In this document: piece by piece, positions 1-9,710 of the stretch
Numbering within the stretch: position 1 is the stretch's first letter
Layout: each line of letters starts with the position of its first letter
DNA from: Phenylobacterium sp.
Lineage (GTDB): Bacteria; Pseudomonadota; Alphaproteobacteria; Caulobacterales; Caulobacteraceae
Assembly (NCBI RefSeq): GCF_030697925.1
Contig: NZ_JAUYOJ010000013.1
Coordinates: forward strand, 39,223 to 103,222
Direction of reading: 5' to 3'
DNA: 64,000 nt
The notes under the pieces: generated by a model
Seen by the model: only the letters and a program-made list of their open reading frames with translations
Databases searched by the model: none
What the model was told of the DNA's origin: nothing
Made by a program: the position numbers and the translations under genes

Positions 1-52
1 CGGCCCCGATAGCCTTCCCGAATTCGATCGACGTCCGTTCCTCGGGGGAAGC

Positions 53-1702
53 ATGTTGGGCCTAATGCAGGACACGCCGCTGTTGCTGTCCTCGGTGATT
101 GACTACGCCGCGCGCTATCACGGCGGCGTCGAGGTGGTGTCGAAGACTGAGACCGGCCGGATCGAGCGCTCCACCTATGCGGCGGTCGCTCGGCGGGCGC
201 GGCGGCTGGCGGCGGCCTTGCGCGGCCTGGGCGTGCAGCCCGGCGAGCGGGTGGCGAGCCTCGCGGTCAATTCCGCCCGCCACCTGGAACTCTACTACGG
301 CGCGACCGGGGCGGGGGCGGTTCTGAACACCGTCAATCCGCGGCTGTTTCCCGAACAGATCGCCTACATCCTGGAGCACGCCGAGAACCGCTACGTGTTC
401 CTCGACCCGGCCTTCGTCGCCCTGCTGGAGCCGTTCGCCGGTCAGATTCCGTCCATCCGGGGCTTCGTGCTGCTTTGCGAGCGCGACGCCATGCCGGACA
501 GCAGCCTGGCCAACCTCATGTGCTTCGAGGACCTGATCGACGCCCAGCCCGACGATGCGCCCTGGACGCCCGTCGGCGAGCGCGACGGCGCGATCCTCTG
601 CTACACCTCCGGCACCACCGGGTCGCCCAAGGGGGTCCTCTACAGCCATCGTTCGCTGGTGCTTCACGCCTTCTGCGCCACGGCGGCGGACGGCATGGGT
701 CTGTCCAGCCGTGACAGCGTCCTGCTGGTGACGCCGCTGTTCCACGTCAACGCCTGGGGGGTGCCGTTCTCGGCGGCCATGTGCGGGGCCAAGCTGGTGC
801 TGCCGGGCGCGGCCCTGGATGGCGAGAGCCTCTACAACCTGCTGCGCGACGAGGCCTGCACCTTCTCCCTGGGGGTGCCGACGGTCTGGCTCGGGTTCCT
901 GGATTTCATCTCCGCCCATGGCGAACGCCTGAACCTGTCCAGCCTGGCGCTGGAGCGCGTGCTGGTGGGCGGCTCGGCGGCGCCGCGGGCCCTGATCGAG
1001 AAGTTCGACTGGCTGCTCGGCGTCTATGTGATCCATGCTTGGGGCATGACCGAGACCAGCCCCCTCGCCACGATCGGCACGCCGCTGCCCGAGCACGCCA
1101 AGCTGGAGCGCCAGGCGCGCTATGACATCCAGGCCCGCCAGGGCCGGGCGATCTACGGGGTCGAGCTGCGGATCATCGACGAGGCCGGAGGTGAGCTGCC
1201 CGCCGACGGCGTCGCGACCGGCGAGCTGCAGGTGCGGGGGCCCTGGGTGCTGCGCCAGTATTTCAAGGCTGACGAGCCCGCCGTGGACGCCGACGGCTGG
1301 TTCACCACGGGCGACGTGGCGCGTATCCTGCCGGATGGCTTCCTGCAGATCACCGATCGGTCGAAGGACGTGATCAAGTCTGGTGGCGAGTGGATCTCGT
1401 CCATCGACCTTGAGAACGCCGCCGTCGCCCATCCCGAGGTCCGCGAGGCGGCCGTGATCGGCGTGCCGCATCCCAAGTGGCAGGAGCGTCCGTTGCTGTT
1501 GGTCGTGCCGCGGCCCGGCGCCGCGCCGGCCAAGGAGCACATCCTCCAGTTCCTCGCCAACCGGGTGGCGCGCTGGTGGCTGCCTGACGATGTGATCGTC
1601 GTGCCCGAACTTCCGCACACGGCGACGGGCAAGCTGCTCAAGACGGCGCTGCGCGCGACCTATCGCGACCACCTGTCGCGCGCCGACGTGAAGGCGAGCT
1701 GA
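53..1702 (+). CDS. Medium/long-chain acyl-CoA synthetase, AlkK-like
   Basis: This ANL-superfamily ligase should activate a carboxylic acid to its CoA thioester via an acyl-adenylate in the cytoplasm. The phosphate-binding loop [12 protein letters not shown] lies near residues 184-195, the WGMTETSP motif near 329-336, the TGD and [13 protein letters not shown] hinge region near 418-447, and the catalytic lysine in TATGKLLK near the C-terminus. The 549-residue length is complete. The N-terminus (MLGLMQD..., then AARYHG and NPRLFPEQI) resembles AlkK-type medium-chain ligases, which supports the start at 53; GGGGGAA just upstream can serve as the ribosome binding site. The next gene starts two bases after the stop, so the two are probably cotranscribed. 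The substrate is not shown; the cluster suggests a bulky hydrophobic acid. Confidence 0.9.
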   Translation: MLGLMQDTPLLLSSVIDYAARYHGGVEVVSKTETGRIERSTYAAVARRARRLAAALRGLGVQPGERVASLAVNSARHLELYYGATGAGAVLNTVNPRLFPEQIAYILEHAENRYVFLDPAFVALLEPFAGQIPSIRGFVLLCERDAMPDSSLANLMCFEDLIDAQPDDAPWTPVGERDGAILCYTSGTTGSPKGVLYSHRSLVLHAFCATAADGMGLSSRDSVLLVTPLFHVNAWGVPFSAAMCGAKLVLPGAALDGESLYNLLRDEACTFSLGVPTVWLGFLDFISAHGERLNLSSLALERVLVGGSAAPRALIEKFDWLLGVYVIHAWGMTETSPLATIGTPLPEHAKLERQARYDIQARQGRAIYGVELRIIDEAGGELPADGVATGELQVRGPWVLRQYFKADEPAVDADGWFTTGDVARILPDGFLQITDRSKDVIKSGGEWISSIDLENAAVAHPEVREAAVIGVPHPKWQERPLLLVVPRPGAAPAKEHILQFLANRVARWWLPDDVIVVPELPHTATGKLLKTALRATYRDHLSRADVKAS

Positions 1703-1703
1703 G

Positions 1704-3263
1704 ATGGCGGCGGCGAGGGCGGTCATCGTCACGGGCGGCGCGGACGGGATCGGCTGGGCGATCGCGCGCAGGTTCGCCACCGCCGGAGACAGGGTGTTGA
1801 TCGCCGACCGCAACGGCGATGCGGCCCAGGCCCGCGCCGCGAGCCTGGGTGCGGCGCATTTGGGGCTGGCGGTGGATGTCTCGGTGGAGGCCGACGTCAA
1901 GGCGATGGTGGCCGCCTGCAGGTCCGCATTCGGCCGCGTCGACGTGCTGATCAACAACGCCGGCGTCATCGACGCCCAGGCCAAGCCGGTGGTGGACCAG
2001 CCGCTGAACGAGTTTCGAGCGCTGATCGGCGTCAACGTGACCGGTGTCTTCCTGGCGGCGCGCGAGGCGGGCCGGGTGATGCTGGCCCAGGGGCAGGGCG
2101 CAATCGTCAACCTGGCCTCGGGCGCCGGGGTGGCGGCCGTGCCGTTCCGCAACGGCTACGGCGCGAGCAAGGCCGCGGTCGCGTCGCTGACGCGGACCCT
2201 GGCTTGCGAGTGGGCCGGTCGCGGGGTTCGTGTCAACGCGGTCGCCCCTGGCTACACCCGGACCGACATGGTCGAGCGGCTGATCGCCAACGGTAAGGTC
2301 GATCCGGCCTTCGTCGAGCGGCGCATTCCTCTCGGCCGGATGGCCGCGCCGGACGAGATCGCCGAGGCGGTGTTCTACCTGGCGTCGGACGGGGCGTCCT
2401 ACGTCACCGGCGCCCTGCTGGTGGCCGACGGCGGTTTCCTGGCGTTCGGCGGCACGGGACCAGCTTCGACCCGTCCCGCGCCTCATGTCCCGGCGCGGGG
2501 ACCGCGCACCGTGGTGGTGACGGGCGGCGCCAGCGGCATAGGGCGGGCCGTCGTCGACCGGTTCGTCCGCGATGGGGATCGGCTGCTGGTGATCGACCGG
2601 GACGCGGCGGCGCTTGAGACGCTGGCCGTAGGCCTCGGCCCGGAACATCTCGTGCGTGGGTGCGACGTCATGGATGAGATCGGCGTCGAGGCGGCCATGG
2701 ACGCGGCCATGGTTCGCTGGGGTCGGATCGACGTACTGATCAACAACGCCGGGGTCGCCGACGTCTTCAAGCCCACAGTCGACCTGAGCACGGCCGAGTT
2801 CCAGACGGTGTTCGACATCAACCTGACCGGCGCCTTCATCGCGTCCCGCGCGGCGGGACGGCGCATGCAGGACCGCGACGGCGCGGCGATCGTCAACCTC
2901 GCCTCGATAGCGGGCCTGGCCGCCCTGCCGCAGCGCAACGCCTACTGCGCGGCCAAGGCGGGCGTGGGCATGTTGACCAAGAGCCTGGCTTGCGAGTGGG
3001 CCGAACGCGGAATCCGGGTCAACGCCGTAGCGCCGGGCTATATCGAGACCCCGGGCCTCCTGGCTTTGAGAGACAGCGGGGCGCGGCGGTTCGCGGATGT
3101 GTTGAAGCGCACGCCGATGGGCCGCCTGGGCCTGCCGCGCGAGGTGGCCGACCTGGTCGCCTTCCTGGCCGGCGACGCGGCTAGCTATGTCACGGGATCG
3201 GTGGTCAGCATCGACGGTGGCTGGCACGCCTTCGGTGACGCCGGCGACGCCAGCGACGGCTAG
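1704..3263 (+). CDS. Tandem (two-domain) short-chain dehydrogenase/reductase
   Basis: A single 519-residue ORF contains two complete SDR units. Unit 1 (about 1-247) has the cofactor motif TGGADGIG at 10-17, a NNAG motif and a YxxxK pair at Tyr152/Lys156. Unit 2 (about 268-519) has TGGASGIG at 273-280, NNAG and Tyr414/Lys418. Each unit is about the normal length of a stand-alone SDR (roughly 250 residues), and both keep their catalytic residues, so both may be active NAD(P)-dependent alcohol/ketone oxidoreductases. The linker around residues 248-267 is Pro/Arg rich. The gene follows the AlkK-like ligase by two bases, which suggests joint action on acyl-CoA or hydroxy intermediates. Its stop overlaps that of the convergent IclR gene in a shared CTAG. 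Confidence 0.88.
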   Translation: MAAARAVIVTGGADGIGWAIARRFATAGDRVLIADRNGDAAQARAASLGAAHLGLAVDVSVEADVKAMVAACRSAFGRVDVLINNAGVIDAQAKPVVDQPLNEFRALIGVNVTGVFLAAREAGRVMLAQGQGAIVNLASGAGVAAVPFRNGYGASKAAVASLTRTLACEWAGRGVRVNAVAPGYTRTDMVERLIANGKVDPAFVERRIPLGRMAAPDEIAEAVFYLASDGASYVTGALLVADGGFLAFGGTGPASTRPAPHVPARGPRTVVVTGGASGIGRAVVDRFVRDGDRLLVIDRDAAALETLAVGLGPEHLVRGCDVMDEIGVEAAMDAAMVRWGRIDVLINNAGVADVFKPTVDLSTAEFQTVFDINLTGAFIASRAAGRRMQDRDGAAIVNLASIAGLAALPQRNAYCAAKAGVGMLTKSLACEWAERGIRVNAVAPGYIETPGLLALRDSGARRFADVLKRTPMGRLGLPREVADLVAFLAGDAASYVTGSVVSIDGGWHAFGDAGDASDG

Positions 3264-4099
3264 GCCGGGACGTCCTGGGCGTGGTCTTCGTCGACCTCGG
3301 CTTCGGGATCCGCCAACTCCGATTCAGCCGCCGCGGAGGCCAGGTTGAGCTTGCGTTCGTACTCGGCGATGGCTTCACGCATCGTCGCGATGATTTCGCT
3401 TCGTTTGCGGGCGATCCGGCTGTTGAGGCCGCCGACGCCGAGCGTCAGCGGCATGCCGTGCGGGCTCTTGGGCAGCGGCATGGCCAGCCCCGCCGCGTCG
3501 GGGAAGGGGAAGGCCGCGAGCAGGCTGTAGCCCTCGCGCCGAATCCAGGCGAGTTGCTCGCTCAACTCGTCGATGTTGATCTTCGTCGAGCGCCCCTGCT
3601 CGTAGGCGTTGATGTGCCGGATCAGCTTGTCGACCGTCTTGGGCGGCATGCCGCTCAGCAGCACCAGGCCCGCGGCCGAGTGCGTCAGCACCCGCATGCT
3701 GCCTTCCGAAGGCGGGACCTTGTAGGGGTGCGACGGTTGCAGCACCCGGATGTGCTGGATGAAGATGTCGTTCTGCGACGAGAGCACGACGGTCTCGTTG
3801 GTCTTCTCGAAGACCGTCTGCATCAGGCCCAGGACGTCGCCCGCGCCATAGAGATAGTGGTTGATCCAGTCGCCCAGCGCCGCAACGCGGGGGGTGGGGA
3901 AGTAGGTGCGGGTCGGCCGGTCGTAGTTGAGATAGCCCAGGACCACCATGCTCTTGAGCAGGGATGTGGTGCTCGATTGCGGATAGGACAGGCGCTCGAA
4001 GATGAATTTCAACCGCAGGGGCGTGCGCTGTTCATGGAAGAGCTCCAGGACCTCGAGGGTCCGGGCGGCTGACTTGATCGGGTCCCGACGCATTTCCAA
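3260..4099 (-). CDS. IclR-family transcriptional regulator
   Basis: This 279-residue protein has an N-terminal winged helix (about residues 8-75, beginning AARTLEVLELF) and a C-terminal IclR effector domain containing LSSQNDIFIQHI and a Ser/Thr-rich central region. Such proteins are dimeric repressors or activators of catabolic genes, often for aromatic or acyl substrates. It is convergent with the SDR gene and divergent from the enoyl-CoA hydratase at 4330, so it probably controls one or both arms of the cluster through the 230-base region 4100-4329. The last 30 or so residues are acidic and probably disordered. The effector cannot be read from sequence. Confidence 0.85.
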   Translation of the reverse strand: MEMRRDPIKSAARTLEVLELFHEQRTPLRLKFIFERLSYPQSSTTSLLKSMVVLGYLNYDRPTRTYFPTPRVAALGDWINHYLYGAGDVLGLMQTVFEKTNETVVLSSQNDIFIQHIRVLQPSHPYKVPPSEGSMRVLTHSAAGLVLLSGMPPKTVDKLIRHINAYEQGRSTKINIDELSEQLAWIRREGYSLLAAFPFPDAAGLAMPLPKSPHGMPLTLGVGGLNSRIARKRSEIIATMREAIAEYERKLNLASAAAESELADPEAEVDEDHAQDVPA

Positions 4100-4212
4100 C
4101 CCCAGTGCGACGACGTCCTCATGGTGCGGCCTTCAGGCTCCGCATGTCCCAGGGAACTTGTCTGAAGGCTAGCGGTCCGCGGGGCGCGACGCGAGCCTGC
4201 TTCGAGCGCGCG

Positions 4213-4234
4213 AAATTCATATGGGATTTTTGAA
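4213..4234. promoter_or_regulatory. AT-rich candidate operator/promoter between iclR-like gene and enoyl-CoA hydratase
   Basis: In the divergent 4100-4329 region, this stretch is clearly more AT-rich than its surroundings and is flanked by TTCA and TGAA as an imperfect inverted repeat (TTCATATGGGATTTTTGAA). That is a plausible site for the neighbouring regulator or RNA polymerase. The symmetry is weak outside the outer four bases, so this is only a pointer. Nothing else was recognised in the 230-base gap. Confidence 0.25.
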
Positions 4235-4329
4235 CGCCCCACGGCCGCGACCGTGTCCGTCGCCGGACGCGCGGATAGCTTTCCTCCCAAGCGCCGGACC
4301 TGGGCGCAGGCGCAGGAGAGGATGAGTTC

Positions 4330-5097
4330 ATGGCATTGGTTCGTCTCGAGGTCGAAGATGGCGTCGCGGTCGTCACCCTCGACAATCCCCCCGTGAACTC
4401 CATGCCGATCGAGGCGGTCGAGGAAATGACCGCCATCTTCGACACCTTCAACGACCGCGACGACGTGCTCGCCGTGGTGCTGACCGGTGCGGGCAAGCAG
4501 TTCTGCGCGGGGGCCGACCTGAAGCCGTCGACCACCGGCGAGCCGGAGCAGGGCTACGAGTGGCGGCGCATGCGCAAGGTGCGCGAGATCAGCTACAGCA
4601 TAATCGAGTGCAAGAAGCCGGTGATCGCCGCGGTGAACGGCGCCGCGCTCGGCGCCGGTCTTGGCCTGGTCGCCAGCTGCGACATCCTGGTGGCTTCTGA
4701 AAAGGCCGTGTTCGGCCTGCCCGAGATCGATGTCGGACTGATGGGCGGGGGCCGCCACGCCATGCGGATCCTGCCCCATTCCCTGGTCCGCCGCATGGTG
4801 CTCACCGGCTACCGCGCGCCAGCCCGCGAACTCTACGACCGCGGCGTGATCGAGGCCTGCCTGCCGCCCGAGGAGCTGATGCCCTACGCCATGGGCATCG
4901 CCCGGCAGATCGCCGCCAAGAGCCCGCTGGCCGTCGCCTACGCCAAGGACAGCCTGGCGGCCATCGAGAACATGACCCTGCGCGACGGCTATCGCTACGA
5001 GCAGGGCAACACCAATCGCCTGAAGAAGAGCGACGACGCCAAGGAGGCCGTGCGCGCCTTCGTCGAGAAGCGTCCCCCGGTGTTCACCGGGCGCTGA
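4330..5097 (+). CDS. Enoyl-CoA hydratase/isomerase (crotonase) family protein
   Basis: This 255-residue crotonase-fold protein probably hydrates or isomerises an enoyl-CoA. It has the oxyanion-hole segments AGKQFCAGADLKP (about residues 56-68) and NGAALGAGLGLVASCD (about 102-117), and a glutamate in FGLPEIDVGLMGGG in the position of a classical catalytic acid. The length is normal. The start at 4330 is preceded by GGAGAGG. The stop lies 24 bases before the start of the FadD19-like ligase, which suggests an operon. It is first in the plus-strand arm, divergent from the IclR-type regulator. The reaction type (hydratase, isomerase, retro-aldolase or hydrolase) cannot be decided by sequence alone. 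Confidence 0.87.
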   Translation: MALVRLEVEDGVAVVTLDNPPVNSMPIEAVEEMTAIFDTFNDRDDVLAVVLTGAGKQFCAGADLKPSTTGEPEQGYEWRRMRKVREISYSIIECKKPVIAAVNGAALGAGLGLVASCDILVASEKAVFGLPEIDVGLMGGGRHAMRILPHSLVRRMVLTGYRAPARELYDRGVIEACLPPEELMPYAMGIARQIAAKSPLAVAYAKDSLAAIENMTLRDGYRYEQGNTNRLKKSDDAKEAVRAFVEKRPPVFTGR

Positions 5098-5121
5098 GCC
5101 ACCGACTCGGGGGACCTGCCC

Positions 5122-6741
5122 ATGGGCTGGAACTACGGCGATATTCTCGACGCGGTCGCGCGGGTGGTCCCGGCGGACCGTCCGGCCCTGATCTGGGGCG
5201 GCGACGTGGTGACCTGGGCGGCCTTCGATCGGCGGACCAACAACCTGGCCCGGCGGATGATCGAGTATGGGCTGGCGCCGGATGACCGGGTGGCCGTCCT
5301 GTGCCGCAATCACCCGGCCTATATCGAGGCGACGGTGGCGGCGCTGAAGTCACGCACGGTCAGCGTCAACGTCAACTACCGCTACACAGCCGACGAGATC
5401 GTCTACGTCCTGGAGGATTGCGGCGCCGCGGCGCTGTTCTATCAGGACAGCCTGGACGCCACGATCGCCGAGCTGAAGGCGCGGCTGCCGGGCGTGGCGC
5501 TGTGGATCCGGATCGAGTCGGACCGCCAGCTCCGCGCCGCGGCGGACGGGGAGCAATCCTTCGAGGCCTGGGCGCAGGCCGGCGACGGCGCGCCGCTCGA
5601 CATCCAGCGCTCGCCCGAGGACAGCTACCTCCTTTACACCGGAGGCACGACCGGGCGGCCCAAGGGCGTCCTGTGGCGCACGGGCGACGCCCGGAAGGTC
5701 CAGCTCGAGTCCCCGCTGATCGCCAAGCGGCCCGCCGACCTGGCCGAACACTCGGCCATGGTGCGCGACAATCTCGCCCCCAGCCGCACCATCCCGGCCT
5801 GTCCGCTGATGCACGGCGCCGGCAGCAATGCGGTCATCGGCGAGCTTATGGCGGGCGGAGGCGCGGTGCTGCTGCCCTCCGACCGGTTCGACGCCGATGA
5901 GCTGTGGCGCGAGGTCGAGCGCACCGGCGTGACGCGGATCGCCATCGTCGGCGACGTCTTCGCCCGTCCCATGCTGCGCGCCCTGGAGGCCGCGCCGGGG
6001 CGCTACGACCTCTCCAGCCTGAAGGTCATCTCGTCGGCGGGTTTGATCTGGAGCGGCGAGGTCAAGGCCGGCCTGCTGGCGCATCTGCCGGGCGTCGCCC
6101 TGGTCGACATCCTGGGCGCCTCGGAGGCCTCGGGCTTCGGCTACTCGGTGGCGACGGCGGACAATGTGCCGGCGACCGGCGTGTTCGCCCCAGGCGCCAA
6201 GACCGTGCTGATCGACCCCGATACGGGCGCCGTCCTTCCCAAGGACGCGCCCGGCGAGGGCCTGCTGGCGCGCACGGAACCCGTGGCGGCCGGCTATTAT
6301 CGCGATCCGACCAAGACCGCCGAGACCTATCGCATGATCGACGGGGTCCGGTACGCCGTGCCCGGCGACTTCGCCCGGCTCGGGGCGGACGGCCAGCTCA
6401 CCCTGATCGGCCGCGGCAACCTGTCCATCAACACCGGCGGCGAGAAGGTCTTCCCCGAAGAGGTGGAAGAGGCGCTCAAGCTGCAGCCGGGCGTCGAGGA
6501 CGCGCTGGTTGTGGGCGAGCCGGACCCTACCTGGGGCAAGTCGATCGTCGCCATCGTCAAGTCCACGCCGGCCTTCGACGAGGCTGCGGTGCGCGCCGGC
6601 CTGCAGAAGACCCTGGCGAGCTACAAGCTGCCGCGGCGGTTCCTGCACGTCGAGGTCGTGCCCCGGCATGAGAGCGGCAAGGCCGACTACCGAACCGCCC
6701 AGGCGCTGATCACCAAACCGGAGCCAGTAGAACACCTGTAG
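5122..6741 (+). CDS. Acyl-CoA synthetase, FadD19-like
   Basis: This 539-residue ANL ligase has the P-loop motif YTGGTTGRPKGVLWR near residues 172-186, LGASEASGFGYS near 331-342, the domain hinge ending in NTGGEKVFPEEVEEAL, and a C-terminal catalytic lysine in ESGKADYR. The YTGGTTG..PKGV(L/M)WR form and the N-terminal NVNYRYT segment resemble the actinobacterial FadD17/FadD19 group, which activates steroid side-chain acids, more than AlkK-type ligases. That comparison is from memory of the family and fixes only the general class. It follows the enoyl-CoA hydratase in the same orientation and is followed directly by a long hairpin. Confidence 0.87.
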   Translation: MGWNYGDILDAVARVVPADRPALIWGGDVVTWAAFDRRTNNLARRMIEYGLAPDDRVAVLCRNHPAYIEATVAALKSRTVSVNVNYRYTADEIVYVLEDCGAAALFYQDSLDATIAELKARLPGVALWIRIESDRQLRAAADGEQSFEAWAQAGDGAPLDIQRSPEDSYLLYTGGTTGRPKGVLWRTGDARKVQLESPLIAKRPADLAEHSAMVRDNLAPSRTIPACPLMHGAGSNAVIGELMAGGGAVLLPSDRFDADELWREVERTGVTRIAIVGDVFARPMLRALEAAPGRYDLSSLKVISSAGLIWSGEVKAGLLAHLPGVALVDILGASEASGFGYSVATADNVPATGVFAPGAKTVLIDPDTGAVLPKDAPGEGLLARTEPVAAGYYRDPTKTAETYRMIDGVRYAVPGDFARLGADGQLTLIGRGNLSINTGGEKVFPEEVEEALKLQPGVEDALVVGEPDPTWGKSIVAIVKSTPAFDEAAVRAGLQKTLASYKLPRRFLHVEVVPRHESGKADYRTAQALITKPEPVEHL

Positions 6742-6776
6742 GTGCAGCGCGATCCAGGACCCTGGATGCGCGCACC
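6741..6776 (+). terminator. Long hairpin at the end of the FadD19-like gene
   Basis: Starting at the last base of the stop codon, GGTGC, GCGC and ATCCAG pair in order with CTGGAT, GCGC and GCACC. The loop is GACC, and single-base bulges lie at 6746 and 6751, giving about 15 base pairs. No T-tract follows, so it may be a weak or factor-assisted terminator or an mRNA 3' stabiliser separating the CoA-ligase operon from the TonB receptor downstream. Confidence 0.5.
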
Positions 6777-6941
6777 ATTCGAATATCGCGAATGAAATAT
6801 CGGGCCATCCCCAGGGGAAGGCCGCGGGGTTCGCGAGGCGGTCGTCGATACTTTTATTCACGAATGCGGCGCCCTGCAGGCGTTCGTTCAACGACAACAT
6901 CGAGCTGCCTAAGGCGCTGCTCAAACTCGGGGGAAACAAGC

Positions 6942-9680
6942 ATGCAAATATCTAACAATCGGGCGCGTGTGCTTTCAGCCGGCGTGTCCCTGTTGGCCGT
7001 CCTTGTCGCCATGCCGGCGCTCGCTCAGGAAGCTGCGCCGCAGGATGGCGACACCCTGATGAGCGAGCTGGTGGTGACCGCCCAACGGCGCGAAGAAGCC
7101 CTGCAGGACGTGCCGATCGCGGTGTCCGCGTTCTCGCAGACCATGCTCGAGGCGCAGAAGATCGACGGTGGCGCCAACCTCCAGCGCGCCGTGCCCAACG
7201 TGACGTTCTCCAAGGGCTTCTACAGCGGCTACAACTTCCAGATCCGCGGCATCGGCACCAAGCAGACCGCCGTGACCGGCGACACCTCCACCGGCGTCCA
7301 CCTCAACGGCGCGCCGCTCACCGAAAACCGCCTGTTCGAGGCCGAGTTCTTCGACGTCGAGCGCGTGGAGGTCCTGCGCGGCCCGCAGGGCACGCTCTAC
7401 GGGCGCAACGCCACCGGCGGCGTGGTCAACGTCATCACCGCCAAGCCGACGAACAGCTTCGAGGCCTCCATCCGCGGTGAGATCGGCAATTTCGACACCC
7501 GCAAGGTGCGCGCGATGCTCAACATCCCGCTCATCGACGACACCCTGGCCCTGCGGGTCGCCGGCTCCTATCTCAGCCGCTCCGGATTCGCGACCAACCT
7601 GACTACCGGCCACGACATTGACGGCCGCGACCTCTATTCGGTCCGCGCCAGCCTGGCGTTCACACCTGTCGAGACCTTCAAGGCCAACCTGGTCTGGCAG
7701 CACTTCGAGGAGGACGACGACCGCCTGCGCACCGGCAAGGGTCTGTGCACCCGCGACAACGGCCCTTCGTCGGTCGGCGGCGTGGCGGTGACCAACAATG
7801 TGGTGCGCGGCTTCCTCAGCCAGGGCTGCACCAACGGCTCGATCTATGCCGACGCCGCCAACGGCACGCCGAATTCGATGTCGACCCTATTCGGGCTGTT
7901 GGCCTATCGGGGCGGCCTGGCCAGCGGCGATCTCAGCGCCAACCGGCGTCAGGTCGCCGACCTGAGCAAGGTCGAGTCAGCCATCGACCCGAGTTACTAC
8001 GCCAAGGAGGACGTGCTGGAGCTCAGCGCCGCCTGGGACATCACGCCCTACCTGCAGTTCAACCTGCTGACCTCGTACTACAAGGGCGAGTACAGCTCCG
8101 AACAGGACATGTACCGGTTCGGCTTCCCGACGACGTTCAACGCCACGGCGACGGCGCCGGGCGGGGTGGTGAACGATCCGCAGCTCGGCGCGGCGAACAC
8201 GCTGCAGGTCTACGACTCCAACCAGCATCCGTCCGAGCAGTGGACCCAGGAGGTCCGCCTGTCGTCGTCGTTCGAAGGGCCGCTCAACTTCAGCATCGGC
8301 GCCAACTACGTCGACTACGAGACAGTCCAGTCCTTCTACATCCTGTCGAACGCCCTCACGAACTTCGCCAGGGTGGCGAACGGCGGCGCGACCTGCGCGC
8401 TGGGCGCGACCAATTGCATCTACGTCAACCCGAACCCGGAGCCGGACCCCAGCGGGCATGGCAACTATCTCAGCTACCAGCCCTACACCCTGGATTCCAA
8501 GGCGGCCTTCGGTGAGGTCTATTGGGAGGCGACCGACACCCTGAAGGTCACCGGCGGCCTGCGCTACACCAAGGACACCAAGACCCTCTACAGCTATCCG
8601 GTGAGGCTGCTGACGCCCGGTTCGGGCCTGATCCCTGGGACGCCGGCCTCCTACACGGCCTCGTTCAGCGAAATGACCGGCCGGGTCGGTGTGGACTGGA
8701 AGCCGGACCTGTCGTTCACCGACAGCACCCTGCTCTACGCCTTCTACTCGCGGGGCTATAAGGGCGGCGGCCCCAACAATATCGGGGCCGGCGGGATCGG
8801 GGCGCCGCGGCCGATCTACGACCCGGAGTTCGTCAACGCCTTCGAAGTCGGCATGAAGAACACGCTGCTGGACGGGACCCTGATCCTCAACCTCACGGGC
8901 TTCTACTACGACTACAAGGGCTATCAGATCTCGAAGTTCGTGAACCGGATCTCGGTCACCGAGAACATCGACGCCACCGTCGCCGGCTTCGAGGTCGAGG
9001 GCATCTGGGAGCCGGTGAACAATCTGCGGTTCAACGTCAATGCTGGCTTCCTGAACACCGAGGTCCAGAACGGCTCCTCCATCGACCCGGTCAACCGCAC
9101 CCAGGGCGATCCGAGCCTGACCCTGGTCAAGGCCTCGAGCATGGCCGGGTGCGTCGCGCCGACCGCGGCCCTCGGCAACCTGCTGGCGATCATCCAGCAG
9201 CAGCCCGGCGCGGCCACGGTGGCCGGAGTTTCCGGCAATCCGCTGGCGGTGCTCGGCGTCTGCTCGGGGACTTTCGCCTCGCTCGGCGTGGTCCCGACCG
9301 AGGGCGTCGCGGCCAACCTGTCGGGCAAGGAACTGCCCAATGCGCCGCCTTGGACGGTGTCGCTAGGCGCCCAATACACCTGGAACCTGCCCTCCGGCTG
9401 GGACGCCACCCTTCGCGCCGACTACTACCGGCAGGGCGAGTCCTTCTCCCGGGTCTACAACGCCACGGTGGACCGCCTCAAAGGCTGGAAGAACGGCAAC
9501 ATCTCGATCCAGGCGAAGAACGAAGACCTGGGCCTTGAGGTCGAGGCCTATGTGAAGAACGTCTTCAATGACCGGCCGATCACCGACACCTTCTTCGTCG
9601 ATGAAGCCATGGGCCTGCTGCAGAACGCCTTCATCCTCGATCCCCGGACCTACGGCGTGTCGGTCACCAAGCGCTTCTGA
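6942..9680 (+). CDS. TonB-dependent receptor
   Basis: This outer-membrane receptor probably imports a ligand with TonB/ExbBD energy. The reading frame is open from 6792, but the start at 6942 is preferred: it gives a clean signal peptide (about 29 residues, ending MPALAQ) and follows GGGGGAAAC. The 912-residue product has an N-terminal plug with SELVVTAQRREE, EVLRGPQGTLYGRNATGG and VNVITAKP, then a long beta-barrel ending in a terminal Phe (VTKRF), as expected for BAM-dependent folding. A paired-cysteine extracellular-loop segment (CVAPTAAL...GVCSGTF) occurs late in the barrel. Its position after two CoA ligases and before an MFS permease suggests it imports the substrate of this cluster. Confidence 0.92.
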   Translation: MQISNNRARVLSAGVSLLAVLVAMPALAQEAAPQDGDTLMSELVVTAQRREEALQDVPIAVSAFSQTMLEAQKIDGGANLQRAVPNVTFSKGFYSGYNFQIRGIGTKQTAVTGDTSTGVHLNGAPLTENRLFEAEFFDVERVEVLRGPQGTLYGRNATGGVVNVITAKPTNSFEASIRGEIGNFDTRKVRAMLNIPLIDDTLALRVAGSYLSRSGFATNLTTGHDIDGRDLYSVRASLAFTPVETFKANLVWQHFEEDDDRLRTGKGLCTRDNGPSSVGGVAVTNNVVRGFLSQGCTNGSIYADAANGTPNSMSTLFGLLAYRGGLASGDLSANRRQVADLSKVESAIDPSYYAKEDVLELSAAWDITPYLQFNLLTSYYKGEYSSEQDMYRFGFPTTFNATATAPGGVVNDPQLGAANTLQVYDSNQHPSEQWTQEVRLSSSFEGPLNFSIGANYVDYETVQSFYILSNALTNFARVANGGATCALGATNCIYVNPNPEPDPSGHGNYLSYQPYTLDSKAAFGEVYWEATDTLKVTGGLRYTKDTKTLYSYPVRLLTPGSGLIPGTPASYTASFSEMTGRVGVDWKPDLSFTDSTLLYAFYSRGYKGGGPNNIGAGGIGAPRPIYDPEFVNAFEVGMKNTLLDGTLILNLTGFYYDYKGYQISKFVNRISVTENIDATVAGFEVEGIWEPVNNLRFNVNAGFLNTEVQNGSSIDPVNRTQGDPSLTLVKASSMAGCVAPTAALGNLLAIIQQQPGAATVAGVSGNPLAVLGVCSGTFASLGVVPTEGVAANLSGKELPNAPPWTVSLGAQYTWNLPSGWDATLRADYYRQGESFSRVYNATVDRLKGWKNGNISIQAKNEDLGLEVEAYVKNVFNDRPITDTFFVDEAMGLLQNAFILDPRTYGVSVTKRF

Positions 9681-9710
9681 CCGGAAGGGGCCAGACCGGT
9701 CCCACGACCC

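Noticed and set aside
62..3227. Long minus-strand open frames (up to 696 codons) opposite the AlkK-like and SDR genes
   Set aside because: They are antisense shadows caused by high GC content: no domains, Arg/Pro/His-rich composition, and the plus strand has full, well conserved enzymes.
6792..6941. Upstream ATG giving the TonB receptor a 50-residue N-terminal extension
   Set aside because: The extension is Arg-rich and would bury the clear signal peptide that starts at 6942, which also has its own GGGGGAA site.
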